The notes under the pieces: model-generated | The model's input: the letters and a program-made list of their open reading frames with translations, nothing else | Told to the model about the DNA's origin: nothing | The model's database searches: none | Shown: positions 1-9,870 of the stretch, in pieces | Layout: every line of letters starts with the position of its first letter | Position numbering within the stretch: position 1 is the first letter of the stretch | Assembly: GCF_002943715.1 (NCBI RefSeq) | Contig: NZ_MQUA01000013.1 | Location: 2,307,501-2,371,500, forward strand | DNA from: Polaribacter filamentus | Lineage (GTDB): Bacteria > Bacteroidota > Bacteroidia > Flavobacteriales > Flavobacteriaceae | Reading direction: 5' to 3' | DNA length: 64,000 nucleotides | Translations under genes and position numbers: made by a program

Positions 1-995
<995 letters not shown>

Positions 996-1240
996 ATATT
1001 TTAAATAATATGAATGAATAAGTTTCAAAAGAATTTTTGTCTAAATAAATCTAAACATGGTTATTCTACTCTTTGTTTACGCTGTCAATTTCAATATTTT
1101 CAATGAACTTTTAAAGTATATTAATGATGCTTATAACACCACAATAATCCCTAATTTTGTAGAAATACTAGACTCGAACTAGACGATTTATCTCTAAACC
1201 TTTCCAAAATCTCTCTGAACTTTTTTGCCGTATTTGTTAG

Positions 1241-1276
1241 CGGGTGCAAATATATAAACTTTCTCTAAACTGACAA
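1241..1276 (-). promoter_or_regulatory. rRNA operon promoter P1 (proximal)
   Basis: On the minus strand a TTG (1274-1276), a 19-nt spacer and TATATTTG (1247-1254) match the Bacteroidota housekeeping promoter pattern TTG-N17..23-TAnnTTTG. It is followed by CACCCGCTAACA, and transcription should start near 1243. This leaves a leader of about 250 nt before the 16S gene. Confidence 0.8.
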
Positions 1277-1405
1277 GAAAAAAATAAAGTTTTTTAAATA
1301 TTAATTTAAAATAAAAACTTAATTTCTTATTCGCTTAAAATTGTAATTTAATCAACCACTACAAACTCTCAATGAACTAAACTAATAAAGTAATATTTCT
1401 GTTAG

Positions 1406-1441
1406 CGGGTGCAAATATACATTCAGTTTTTAATCTCACAA
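1406..1441 (-). promoter_or_regulatory. rRNA operon promoter P2 (distal)
   Basis: On the minus strand TTG (1439-1441), a 19-nt spacer and TATATTTG (1412-1419) precede CACCCGCTAAC. The run from the -7 box through the start region is the same as in P1, and the spacer length is also identical, while the spacer sequences differ. This is a tandem rRNA promoter pair. Confidence 0.8.
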
Positions 1442-1854
1442 CTATTTTTTTACTCTTTTTTTAAAGTTATTTTTCAAACCCTTCTAACTTGATTGTTTTG
1501 AACCTATTAACGTATGAAATATTTTTAAACTTTTTTTAATATTTTTAAACTCATCTGTATTTAATGCCAATTAAACTACTTTTTTGAAGTTTCATAAGAA
1601 AAGAATACTCTTACAATGTAGGTTTAATGACTTTATTTCTTTCTAAAAGTAAATGCCCTATTAATAAATTTAAAGCATCATTGGTGTATCTGGTCTGAAA
1701 GCAACAGATTAAATCATAAATTAAAAAATTAAGAACGCATAAAACCTAAAAAATTACAAAATATATAGGTGTGCAAATTAAGATAACACCTAAAAAAAGA
1801 CTCTCTATTACAAGATATTTATTCCTTGTCTATTATTTAACCTATAAATACATC
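1442..1854. other. intergenic, no gene seen
   Basis: The stretch between the distal rRNA promoter and the structured element at 1855 is very AT-rich. I see no open frame with coding character and no tRNA in it. Confidence 0.5.
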
Positions 1855-1996
1855 GTGTTAGGGATTGAAATGACATCCTTTTTATGCTTAACTCGTTTTA
1901 CTATCTGTAAAATTGTTACATTGACTTTAATATAAAACAGCTGCTTGAATAAATTGAGCATAAAAAGATATAATGGAAAGCCTCCCTTGTTATACT
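1855..1996 (+). ncRNA. Flavo-1-like structured element, copy 1
   Basis: The plus strand has GTTAGGGATTGAAATGACAT and CCTTTTTATGCT, a long loop, then GAGCATAAAAAGATATAATGG and AAAGCC. The inner arms TATGCTtaA and TTGAGCATA pair, and the outer GTGTTA can pair with TTATAC. The same blocks occur at 52461-52540 with a much shorter loop. Conserved flanks around a variable stem suggest a structured RNA or an intergenic repeat. From memory it resembles the Flavo-1 RNA family of Flavobacteria, whose function is unknown. The family match was not tested. Confidence 0.5.
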
Positions 1997-2118
1997 AAAA
2001 GTCTATATTATATGGGGTACATATTAATCTAGATACAATCCTGAAACAAGTTTAGGACTTGAAAAAGGGGACGCCCAGAAAAAAAAATACAATCTTATTT
2101 AATAAGTACCTATATATA

Positions 2119-2149
2119 TTGTGTAAAAAATTGTTTTCTAATATCTTTG
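2119..2149 (+). promoter_or_regulatory. thrS promoter
   Basis: TTG (2119-2121), a 20-nt spacer and TATCTTTG (2142-2149) fit the Bacteroidota consensus. The predicted start near 2153 lies about 20 nt before the thrS ATG at 2173, which also argues against the upstream in-frame TTG at 2059 as the start. Confidence 0.75.
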
Positions 2150-2172
2150 CATCCTCAAAAATTATACAATTA

Positions 2173-4113
2173 ATGATTAAAATTACTTTACCGGACGGAA
2201 GTATTAAGGAATTTACTGTAAATAGCACTCCTTTTGATGTTGCAAAAAGCATTAGTGAAGGATTGGCTAGAAACATTATATCTGCAAGTTTTAACGGAAC
2301 AACCGTTGAGACTACTACTCCACTAACCACAGATGGTTCTTTAGTTTTATTCACATTTAACGAAGACGAAGGTAAAAAAGCTTTTTGGCATTCTTCTGCG
2401 CACGTTTTAGCTGAAGCGATTTTAAGTTTTCATCCGAATGCAAAATTAACAATCGGACCTGCTATTGATAACGGGTTTTATTATGATTTAGATCTTGGTG
2501 AAGATGTTATTTCTGAAAAAGATTTTAAAGAGATTGAAGATAAGTTTTTAGAAATTGCTCGCGGAAAACATGAGTTTTCTATGCGTTCAGTTTCTAAAGC
2601 TGATGCGCTGTCATTATATAAGAAAGAGAACAACCAATATAAAGTTGAGTTGATTGAAAACTTAACGGATGGAGACATCACTTTTTGCGACCATAGCAAC
2701 TTTACTGATTTATGTAGAGGAGGCCACATACCTAATACAGGAATCATAAAGGCTGTGAAAATACTAAATGTTGCTGGCGCTTATTGGAGAGGTGATGAGA
2801 AAAATAATCAGTTAACTCGTGTTTACGGAATTACTTTTCCGAAGCAAAAATTGCTTACAGAGTATCTAGAACTTATAGAAGAAGCTAAAAAACGTGATCA
2901 CAGAAAACTTGGTAAAGAATTAGAATTATTCACTTTTTCAGCCAAAGTAGGTGCAGGTTTGCCTTTATGGTTACCAAAAGGCGCTGCTTTAAGAGGTCGT
3001 TTAGAGGACTTTTTAAAGAAAGCTCAGAAAAAAGCAGGCTATGAAATGGTGATGACACCACATATCGGTCAGAAAGAATTGTATGTTACTTCTGGACATT
3101 ATGAAAAATATGGTGCAGATAGTTTTCAGGCGATAAAAACTCCCAAAATGGATGAAGAGTTTTTATTAAAACCGATGAACTGTCCCCATCACTGTGAAAT
3201 TTATAACTTTAAACCGTATTCTTATAAAGATTTACCAAAACGTTTTGCAGAATTCGGAACCGTATATAGATATGAACAAAGTGGTGAATTGCATGGTTTA
3301 ACTCGTGTAAGAGGTTTTACACAAGATGATGCACATATTTTTTGTACACCAGAACAATTAGACCAAGAGTTTAAAGATGTAATCGATTTAGTTTTATATG
3401 TCTTTGGATCTTTAGGGTTTGAAAACTTTACAGCACAGGTTTCTATTAGAGATATGGAAAACCTTGATAAATATATAGGTGATGTTGAAACTTGGGAAAT
3501 TGCTGAAAAAGCAATTATAAGTGCAGCGACAGACAAAGGTTTAGATTTTGTGATTGTAGAAGGAGAAGCTGCCTTTTACGGACCTAAATTAGACTTCATG
3601 GTAAAGGACGCTTTAGGCAGAAGTTGGCAACTTGGAACCATTCAAGTTGACTATAATTTACCAAAACGTTTTGATTTAACGTATAAAGGAGCAGATAATC
3701 AATTGCACAGACCGGTAATGATTCATAGAGCACCCTTTGGTTCTATGGAGCGATTTATCGCGGTTTTACTAGAGCACACGGCGGGTAACTTCCCTCTTTG
3801 GCTTACACCAGATCAGGTCATCTTATTGCCTATCAGTGAGAAATATCAAAAATATTCAGAAAAAGTTTTAGAATCGTTAGAAAATTCCGAAATTCGCGCT
3901 CTCGTAGACGACAGAAATGAAAAAACTGGAAGAAAGATTAGAGATGCGGAAGTAAGTAAAATACCGTATATGCTAATAGTTGGAGAAAAAGAGGAAGAAG
4001 AAGGCACCGTTTCGGTAAGAAAACACGGCGAAGGAGATTTAGGTACATTTACAATAGAAGAATTTGTATCTTTAGTGAAAAAAGAAGTAGAGCGTACTTT
4101 GATGAAGTTTTAA
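2173..4113 (+). CDS. thrS: threonyl-tRNA synthetase
   Basis: A 646-residue class II synthetase that charges tRNA-Thr in the cytoplasm. From the N-terminus there is a TGS domain (about 1-62, beginning [14 protein letters not shown]), the SAD editing domain with an [10 protein letters not shown] motif, the catalytic core with [10 protein letters not shown] (the Cys is one zinc ligand), and a C-terminal anticodon-binding domain. The frame is open back to a TTG at 2059, but those 38 residues are unlike the family and include the promoter at 2119-2149, so ATG 2173 is chosen. It heads the conserved thrS-infC-rpmI-rplT cluster. The length is normal for the family. Confidence 0.97.
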   Translation: MIKITLPDGSIKEFTVNSTPFDVAKSISEGLARNIISASFNGTTVETTTPLTTDGSLVLFTFNEDEGKKAFWHSSAHVLAEAILSFHPNAKLTIGPAIDNGFYYDLDLGEDVISEKDFKEIEDKFLEIARGKHEFSMRSVSKADALSLYKKENNQYKVELIENLTDGDITFCDHSNFTDLCRGGHIPNTGIIKAVKILNVAGAYWRGDEKNNQLTRVYGITFPKQKLLTEYLELIEEAKKRDHRKLGKELELFTFSAKVGAGLPLWLPKGAALRGRLEDFLKKAQKKAGYEMVMTPHIGQKELYVTSGHYEKYGADSFQAIKTPKMDEEFLLKPMNCPHHCEIYNFKPYSYKDLPKRFAEFGTVYRYEQSGELHGLTRVRGFTQDDAHIFCTPEQLDQEFKDVIDLVLYVFGSLGFENFTAQVSIRDMENLDKYIGDVETWEIAEKAIISAATDKGLDFVIVEGEAAFYGPKLDFMVKDALGRSWQLGTIQVDYNLPKRFDLTYKGADNQLHRPVMIHRAPFGSMERFIAVLLEHTAGNFPLWLTPDQVILLPISEKYQKYSEKVLESLENSEIRALVDDRNEKTGRKIRDAEVSKIPYMLIVGEKEEEEGTVSVRKHGEGDLGTFTIEEFVSLVKKEVERTLMKF

Positions 4114-4178
4114 TTCATCAAAAAGAAATAAAAATAGGTTGGTAAAACAGCTAAATGTTAAATTTAAATTTATAGGTC

Positions 4179-4742
4179 ATAGCAATACGTAGAAGTAGGT
4201 CGAGAAGACCATTAAGAGTAATCAAAGAAGATCAACATAGAATTAATGAAAAAATAAAATATGTTGACGAAGTTCGTCTTGTGGGCGATAATGTTGAAGT
4301 TGGTGTTTATCCTTTAGCGAAAGCGAAAGAGTTAGCCAAAGAACAGGAATTAGATTTGGTAGAGATTTCTCCAAAGGCGAAACCACCTGTTTGTAAAATT
4401 ATTGATTACAAGAAATTCTTGTATGAGCAGAAGAAACGCGAAAAGGTATTAAAATCAAAGGCAACGAAAGTTACCATTAAAGAGATACGTTTTGGACCGC
4501 AAACTGATGAGCATGACTATGAATTCAAGAAAAAACATGCACTTAAATTCTTACAAGATGGCGCAAAATTAAAAGCATTTGTTTTCTTTAAAGGAAGATC
4601 TATTATCTTTAAAGAGCAAGGACAAATTTTACTTTTAAAATTAGCACAAGAATTAGAAGAGTATGGTAAAGTAGAACAATTACCAAAATTGGAAGGTAAA
4701 CGTATGATTATGTTTATCGCTCCAAAGAAAGTAGGGAAATAA
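4179..4742 (+). CDS. infC: translation initiation factor IF-3, probable AUA start
   Basis: IF-3 binds the 30S subunit and checks start codons and initiator tRNA. From 4179 the frame gives 187 residues beginning (M)[20 protein letters not shown] in the family's usual manner (read here as ATA GCA ATA CGT AGA AGT AGG...), followed by the N-domain, lysine-rich linker and C-domain ending APKKVGK. An in-frame TAG sits two codons before the ATA, and no ATG, GTG or TTG occurs until GTG 4281. That GTG would remove the first 34 conserved residues. The best start is therefore AUA at 4179. In E. coli infC uses AUU, and IF-3 represses its own mRNA by rejecting that codon. The same logic is inferred here. 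The gene lies 65 nt after thrS. Confidence 0.92.
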   Translation: MAIRRSRSRRPLRVIKEDQHRINEKIKYVDEVRLVGDNVEVGVYPLAKAKELAKEQELDLVEISPKAKPPVCKIIDYKKFLYEQKKREKVLKSKATKVTIKEIRFGPQTDEHDYEFKKKHALKFLQDGAKLKAFVFFKGRSIIFKEQGQILLLKLAQELEEYGKVEQLPKLEGKRMIMFIAPKKVGK

Positions 4743-4831
4743 TTAGATAACGAAAAAGCACATTGAAAGTTTCAGCGTAGTTTTTTTAATATTGATAACA
4801 ATCTTATAAGCAAGATAAAAACGAAGGAGAA

Positions 4832-5026
4832 ATGCCTAAAATGAAAACCAAATCTAGTGCCAAAAAACGATTTAAAGTTACTGGTTCTGGAAAAATTAAA
4901 AGAAAGCACGCGTTTAAGAGTCATATCTTAACAAAGAAGTCTAAAAAACGTAAGCTTAGATTGACTCATGATACTTTAGTACATAAGTCAGATGTTGCAA
5001 ACATCAAACAACAGTTAGCTATATAA
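4832..5026 (+). CDS. rpmI: 50S ribosomal protein bL35
   Basis: A 64-residue, very basic protein with the bL35 signature: [20 protein letters not shown] at the N-terminus, then [20 protein letters not shown]. The length is that of the family. It follows infC by 89 nt and precedes rplT by 104 nt, the universal infC-rpmI-rplT order. An AAGGAG ribosome binding site sits just before the ATG, which is uncommon for this phylum. Confidence 0.97.
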   Translation: MPKMKTKSSAKKRFKVTGSGKIKRKHAFKSHILTKKSKKRKLRLTHDTLVHKSDVANIKQQLAI

Positions 5027-5130
5027 TTTAGCTAAGGGAATTTTATTATTAACCATGGAGTTGCGCTATTTAAAATAAAAAAATAGAAAGTGTCTATAAA
5101 AGACCGCCAACTACAAAAATCATTGAAATT

Positions 5131-5475
5131 ATGCCAAGATCAGTAAATTCAGTAGCCTCAAGAAAAAGAAGAAAAAAAATCTTGAAGGCAGCAAAAGGGT
5201 ACTTTGGACGTAGAAAAAACGTTTATACGGTAGCAAAAAATGCGGTTGAAAAAGGAATGCTTTATGCATACCGTGACCGTAAAAACAATAAGAGAAACTT
5301 TCGTTCTTTATGGATTGTGCGTATTAACGCAGCAGCTCGTTTACACGGAATGTCTTACTCTCAGTTTATGGGAAAAGTGAAAGCAAATCAAATCGAATTA
5401 AACCGTAAGGTTTTAGCTGATTTAGCTGTAAACAACCCAGAAGCTTTTAAGGCAGTTGTAAATAAAATTAAATAA
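5131..5475 (+). CDS. rplT: 50S ribosomal protein bL20
   Basis: A 114-residue basic protein starting [20 protein letters not shown], followed by the typical [20 protein letters not shown] and [20 protein letters not shown] segments. bL20 binds 23S rRNA early in 50S assembly and in other bacteria represses the translation of its own operon. No such control could be established here. It is the last gene of the cluster, and a strong terminator follows at 5497. Confidence 0.97.
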   Translation: MPRSVNSVASRKRRKKILKAAKGYFGRRKNVYTVAKNAVEKGMLYAYRDRKNNKRNFRSLWIVRINAAARLHGMSYSQFMGKVKANQIELNRKVLADLAVNNPEAFKAVVNKIK

Positions 5476-5496
5476 ATAATAATACTTGCTTATATT

Positions 5497-5529
5497 AAAA
5501 AACCCAAACAATTTGTTTGGGTTTTTTTT
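5497..5529 (+). terminator. terminator after rplT
   Basis: CCCAAACAA and TTGTTTGGG form a perfect 9-bp stem around one base. A-rich sequence precedes it and a run of eight T follows. Confidence 0.9.
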
Positions 5530-5561
5530 CTTAAACTTACACTAGATAAAAAAGTACTAAA

Positions 5562-6149
5562 ATGAAATCTAAATTACTACTATTTCTTTTTTTAATTACT
5601 TCTTTTGTTGCTTACACTCAAGAAACTATTGAAGTTGAAGAAGACAGTTCAATAAAAAGACAGTTTGATCGAATTTATAGAATATCTACGACCTATCAAG
5701 CATATAAAGTTATCGATAGAGACGAATACGAAAAATTAAAATCTAATGTTCTAGATTCTTTAAAAAGCTCTAAAAAACTTATTTCTGAAAAAGAAAACTT
5801 ATTAAAAATTGAAAGAGATAATGTTGAAGTACTAAATTCTATACTTAATACAACAAAATTAGATTTAGACACTGCGCAACAAAAAGAGAACTCAATTTTT
5901 TTGTTTGGTACACATTTAAATAAAACTACTTATAATCTAATTTTATGGTTTATAATTATTTTGCTCTTTGTTGGCTTAGGATTCTTTGTTTTTAAATTTT
6001 CTAAAAGTAATGTTCTAACAAATGAAGCTCAAAGCAATTTATTAGATATAGAAAAAGAATTTGATGATCATAGAAAAAAATCAATAGAAAGAGAACAAAA
6101 ATTACGAAGACAATTACAAGATGAAATTAATAAACAGAGAAATAGTTAA
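5562..6149 (+). CDS. secreted/membrane coiled-coil protein, unknown function
   Basis: 195 residues, no family recognised. Residues 1-19 look like a signal peptide (KLLLFLFLITSFVAY) with no lipobox Cys. Residues 20-125 are charged, Lys/Glu-rich and probably coiled-coil. A single membrane span lies at about 128-148 (LILWFIIILLFVGLGFFVF), and the Lys/Arg/Glu-rich C-terminus is again helical. This gives a periplasmic coiled-coil and a cytoplasmic coiled-coil joined by one span. It stands alone between the rplT terminator and its own terminator at 6184, so its neighbours give no functional hint. Confidence 0.75.
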   Translation: MKSKLLLFLFLITSFVAYTQETIEVEEDSSIKRQFDRIYRISTTYQAYKVIDRDEYEKLKSNVLDSLKSSKKLISEKENLLKIERDNVEVLNSILNTTKLDLDTAQQKENSIFLFGTHLNKTTYNLILWFIIILLFVGLGFFVFKFSKSNVLTNEAQSNLLDIEKEFDDHRKKSIEREQKLRRQLQDEINKQRNS

Positions 6150-6183
6150 TTTCTAGGGCGTATTCATTACAATATTTTTTATC

Positions 6184-6228
6184 AAAGGCGAATAATACTG
6201 ATTTATCAATATTATTTGCCTTTTTTTG
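6184..6228 (+). terminator. terminator after the coiled-coil membrane gene
   Basis: AAAGGCGAATAAT pairs with ATTATTTGCCTTT across a loop of about 14 nt and is followed by a T run. Confidence 0.75.
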
Positions 6229-6259
6229 TTATGTTTATATTCTCCTAATAATAATAATA

Positions 6260-7240
6260 ACCCGTTGTGCATTATAAATAGTTAAAAAAAGTTATTCATT
6301 TGACTATTAAAAGTCGTATATTTAATTGACAATCAATCGATTAAATACGATGAATAACTTTAGAGCAAATTACGATAAAATTTTAGAAGTCTTAGCCACA
6401 ATTACAGAAAAGGAACAATTTTTACGTCAAAACAGGAAACCAAAACTAAAAGACATTGAATTAATCGCTATGAATTTAACAGCAGAATATATGGGTATAG
6501 ACAGTGAATGTCAGTTGTTTCGGGATATTCCAGAATATTTGTTTGCTAAAATAGAGCGATCAGTTTACAATAAACGGAAGCGAAAATTATTTTTTGCCAT
6601 TGAATTTATAAGAACTCAACTCTCCAATAAGTTCACGGAGTTTGAAAACTATTATGTAGTAGATAGTATGCCTTTGGAGATTGTAAAACTCTCAAGAAGC
6701 GGGAGAAGTAAAGTTTGTAAAGAGTACTTTTATTCAGCCCCAAATAGAGGTTATTGTGCTAGTCAAAACATGCATTATTATGGCTATAAAATACATGCTG
6801 TTTGTTCTATTGATGGCGTGTTTAAAAGTTTTGATATTAGCAAAGCTTCTGTACATGATATTCATTATTTAAAAGACATTAAAAATCAGTTTAATAACTG
6901 TGTGGTTTTAGGGGACAAAGGATACCTAAGTGCGGACTATCAGTTAGATTTATTTGAGAGTAAACAAATTAAATTAGAAGTTCCAATGCGTAAAAATCAA
7001 CAGAATTACAAAAAACAAACGTATATTTTTAGGAAGAAAAGAAAACGAATTGAGACCTTGTTTTCTCAACTTTGTGACCAGTTTAAAATACGGAATAATT
7101 ATGCGAAAACTTTTGAAGGTTTTAAGACAAGAATTCTCTCAAAATTAACAGCACTAACTATCATTCAATACATTAACAAATTTGTTTTTAATAGGAATAT
7201 AAACAATTTAAAAGTCAATATTGTTTAAATGCACAACGGG
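6260..7240 (+). mobile_element. IS982-family insertion sequence, complete
   Basis: An element of about 981 bp bounded by inverted repeats ACCCGTTGTGCATT (6260-6273) and AATGCACAACGGGT (7227-7240). ACCC termini are typical of the IS982 family. It sits inside a TAA microsatellite: TAATAATA directly precedes and follows it, which fits an 8-bp target duplication, but the repeat makes the true length ambiguous (up to 11 bp match). It carries one transposase gene. Confidence 0.9.
6350..7228 (+). CDS. IS982-family transposase
   Basis: About 292 residues from ATG 6350 (MNNFRANYDKILEVLATI). The frame is open to an earlier ATG at 6326, but IS982 transposases start as MNNF, so 6350 is preferred. The N-terminal region is helical. 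The DDE nuclease core shows VVDSMPLEI (first Asp), VVLGDKGYLS (second Asp) and the C-terminal RKRKRIETLFSQLCDQF segment with the final Glu. The frame is intact, so the element may still be mobile. It ends inside the right inverted repeat. Confidence 0.9.
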   Translation: MNNFRANYDKILEVLATITEKEQFLRQNRKPKLKDIELIAMNLTAEYMGIDSECQLFRDIPEYLFAKIERSVYNKRKRKLFFAIEFIRTQLSNKFTEFENYYVVDSMPLEIVKLSRSGRSKVCKEYFYSAPNRGYCASQNMHYYGYKIHAVCSIDGVFKSFDISKASVHDIHYLKDIKNQFNNCVVLGDKGYLSADYQLDLFESKQIKLEVPMRKNQQNYKKQTYIFRKKRKRIETLFSQLCDQFKIRNNYAKTFEGFKTRILSKLTALTIIQYINKFVFNRNINNLKVNIV

Positions 7241-7351
7241 TTAATAATAATATTAGTATAAAAATCTTCGTTTTTTATTTTGTTGGTTTACTCCTTATTT
7301 TATATCTTAATAGCTTAAAAAAAGCTAAACTAAAAAATCACAAAATTAATT

Positions 7352-8557
7352 ATGAAAACCCTTTTTTACACCAGAGAATTTCCGCCGTATGTTTATGGTG
7401 GCGCAGGCGTTCATGTAGAATACCTAGCCACTGAACTATCTAAATTAATGGATGTAGAAGTTAGATGTTTTGGGGACCAAAATTCTAAAGACGGGGGTCT
7501 AAATGTAAAAGGTTTTCCTTATGACAATGCTATCTTTGAAAATGCAAATGAACAACTAAAAGCTGTCTTTCAAACATTAAGTACCGGCTTACATATGAAT
7601 GCTGACGCAATTGATGCAGACATTGTTCATTGCCATACTTGGTATGCACACTTTGCTGGTATTATTGCGAAGCTTTGCTACGGAATTCCGTTAGTAATTA
7701 CAACCCATTCTTTAGAACCTTTAAGACCCTGGAAACGAGAACAATTAGGGCGTGGTTATGATGCATCTTCTTGGATAGAAAAAACGGCAATTGAAATGGC
7801 AGATGCACTTATTGCTGTATCCCAAGAAACTAAAGAAGATGTTTTAAAACACTTTAATGTCGATGAAAGCAAAGTTAAAGTTATCTATAATGGTATCAAT
7901 CTTCAAGAATATGTTACTACTTCAGAAACATCAACTTTAGATGTTTATAATATTGATAAAACAAAACCATATGTTCTTTTTGTAGGCCGAATTACAAGAC
8001 AAAAAGGAATTATCCATTTAGTAAACGCTATAAAATATATAGATCCAGATACTCAAATTGTTCTTTGTGCTGGTGCGCCAGACACCAAAGAGATTGGCTT
8101 AGAAATGGAAAATGCTGTTAACGAGGTTAAGAAAACTCGTAAAAATGTAATCTGGATTGATAAAATGGTTACTAAAAAAGAAATAATTCAGTTGTATTCT
8201 CATGCTGATGTTTTTTGTTGTCCATCAATCTACGAACCATTTGGAATTATAAATATTGAAGCAATGGCTTGCGATACTGCTGTGGTTGCGAGCGCTGTTG
8301 GCGGAATTAAAGAAGTTGTTGTGCATGGAGAAACGGGGTTTTTAATTCCGGTTGAACAACAAACATCAGCGCCCTTTGAACCTGTAAATCCAGATAAATT
8401 TGCTAGAGATTTAGCAGCTGGTGTAAATAAAGTAATTAATGATCCGGCACTAAGAAGGTCTATGGCTAAAAAAGGCAGAAAAAGAGTTGAAGATTATTTT
8501 GATTGGATATCAATTGCAAAACAAGTAGAAGAATTATATAAAACATTAAAACATTAA
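7352..8557 (+). CDS. glgM: GT4 glycogen synthase of the actinobacterial type (GlgM-like, maltose-1-phosphate synthase)
   Basis: 401 residues, two Rossmann domains. It starts MKTLFYTREFPPYVYGGAGV, has DIVHCHTWYAHFAG and THSLEPLRPWKREQLG, and the GT4 EX7E region in CCPSIYEPFGIINIEAMAC. This is the Corynebacterium/Mycobacterium-type synthase, unlike the GT5 GlgA of E. coli. In mycobacteria the family joins ADP-glucose to glucose-1-phosphate to give maltose-1-phosphate, the GlgE substrate. Its place ahead of glgC and glgE supports that role. It could alternatively be annotated glgA. First gene of an operon of five: glgC starts 5 nt later. No clear promoter was found in the 110 nt after the IS. 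Confidence 0.88.
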   Translation: MKTLFYTREFPPYVYGGAGVHVEYLATELSKLMDVEVRCFGDQNSKDGGLNVKGFPYDNAIFENANEQLKAVFQTLSTGLHMNADAIDADIVHCHTWYAHFAGIIAKLCYGIPLVITTHSLEPLRPWKREQLGRGYDASSWIEKTAIEMADALIAVSQETKEDVLKHFNVDESKVKVIYNGINLQEYVTTSETSTLDVYNIDKTKPYVLFVGRITRQKGIIHLVNAIKYIDPDTQIVLCAGAPDTKEIGLEMENAVNEVKKTRKNVIWIDKMVTKKEIIQLYSHADVFCCPSIYEPFGIINIEAMACDTAVVASAVGGIKEVVVHGETGFLIPVEQQTSAPFEPVNPDKFARDLAAGVNKVINDPALRRSMAKKGRKRVEDYFDWISIAKQVEELYKTLKH

Positions 8558-8562
8558 TCAAA

Positions 8563-9828
8563 ATGATAAACGACAAAGTATTAGGAATTATTTTAGGAGG
8601 TGGTCAAGGCTCAAGATTATACCCATTAACTAAAAACAGATCAAAACCAGCTGTACCAATTGCCGGTAAATATAGATTGGTAGATATTCCTATTTCAAAT
8701 TGTATTAATTCTGATATAAAAAGAATGTTTGTGTTAACCCAATTTAACTCTGCATCGTTAAATAAACATATTAAAAATACCTATCATTTTAGTTTTTTTA
8801 GTTCTGCTTTTGTTGATGTTTTAGCGGCTGAACAAACAATGGATAGCGATGCTTGGTTTCAAGGAACGGCCGATGCAGTAAGACAAAGTATGCATCACTT
8901 TTTACAAAACGATTTTGAGTATGCTTTAATACTTTCTGGTGATCAACTATATCAAATGGATTTTAATGATATGATTGAAAAACACAGAAAAAGCGGCGCT
9001 AAAATAACAATTGCTACGTATCCGGTAAATGCAAAAGACGCAACATCATTTGGTTTGTTAAAAACGAATGAAGACCATATAATTACTTCTTTTATAGAAA
9101 AACCAGCAGCTGATTTATTACCAAATTGGACTTCGGATGTTGGTGATGAAATGAAGGCACAAGGTAGAAACTACTTAGCATCAATGGGTATTTACATCTT
9201 TAATAGAGACTTATTAGTTGAGTTGATGAGCAATCCAGATACCAATGATTTTGGGAAAGAAATTATACCTCAAGCAATTAACAAGCATAAAACATTAAGT
9301 TATCAATATGAAGGTTATTGGACAGATATTGGTAACATAGATTCTTTCTTTGAAGCTAATTTAGGTTTAACGGATGATGTTCCTAAATTTAATTTATATA
9401 ATGAAAATGGAATTTACACAAGACCTAGAATTTTGCCTACATCAAAAATTTCTGGCACTATTTTAAACAGAGCGGTTATTGGCGATGGATGTATTATTCA
9501 TGCTGAAAAAATTGAAAGATCTGTTATTGGAATTCGTTCTAGAATAGGAAAAAACTCTCTAATCTCTAACACCTATATGATGGGTAATGATTCTTATGAA
9601 TCTTTGGAGTTTATTGCTCAAAATAATGTAGAAATTGTTATGGGAATAGGTGACAGATGCTATATTCACAATTGTATTATTGATAAAAATTGTAGAATTG
9701 GCGATGATGTAAGAATTAATGGAGGTACACATATCAAGAACATCGAAACAGATACGTATGTAGTAAAAGACGGAATTGTAGTCATTAAAAAAGATGCAAC
9801 AATACTTAAAGGAACAAATATAGGATAA
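8563..9828 (+). CDS. glgC: glucose-1-phosphate adenylyltransferase
   Basis: 421 residues. It makes ADP-glucose from ATP and glucose-1-phosphate, the committed step of bacterial glycogen synthesis. The nucleotide-binding motif GIILGGGQGSRLYPLT, the KPAVPIAGKYRLVDIPISN segment and GYWTDIGNIDSFFEANLGL are present, and the C-terminal third (about 290-421) is a left-handed beta-helix with hexapeptide-like repeats. It directly follows glgM (5 nt) and supplies its donor substrate. Length is normal. Confidence 0.95.
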   Translation: MINDKVLGIILGGGQGSRLYPLTKNRSKPAVPIAGKYRLVDIPISNCINSDIKRMFVLTQFNSASLNKHIKNTYHFSFFSSAFVDVLAAEQTMDSDAWFQGTADAVRQSMHHFLQNDFEYALILSGDQLYQMDFNDMIEKHRKSGAKITIATYPVNAKDATSFGLLKTNEDHIITSFIEKPAADLLPNWTSDVGDEMKAQGRNYLASMGIYIFNRDLLVELMSNPDTNDFGKEIIPQAINKHKTLSYQYEGYWTDIGNIDSFFEANLGLTDDVPKFNLYNENGIYTRPRILPTSKISGTILNRAVIGDGCIIHAEKIERSVIGIRSRIGKNSLISNTYMMGNDSYESLEFIAQNNVEIVMGIGDRCYIHNCIIDKNCRIGDDVRINGGTHIKNIETDTYVVKDGIVVIKKDATILKGTNIG

Positions 9829-9870
9829 CTTGAATTTTCTTACTTTTTTATTTAAAACAAAACTTATTTA

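Noticed and set aside
1235..1441. The repeated GTTAGCGGGTGCAAATATA as a mobile element end
   Set aside because: Both copies fit the rRNA promoter pattern with equal 19-nt spacers, which explains the repetition better.
2059..2172. N-terminal extension of thrS by 38 residues from TTG 2059
   Set aside because: It is unlike other ThrRS proteins and contains the promoter at 2119-2149.
4281..4742. infC starting at GTG 4281
   Set aside because: It would omit 34 residues of the conserved IF-3 N-domain that are present in frame upstream.
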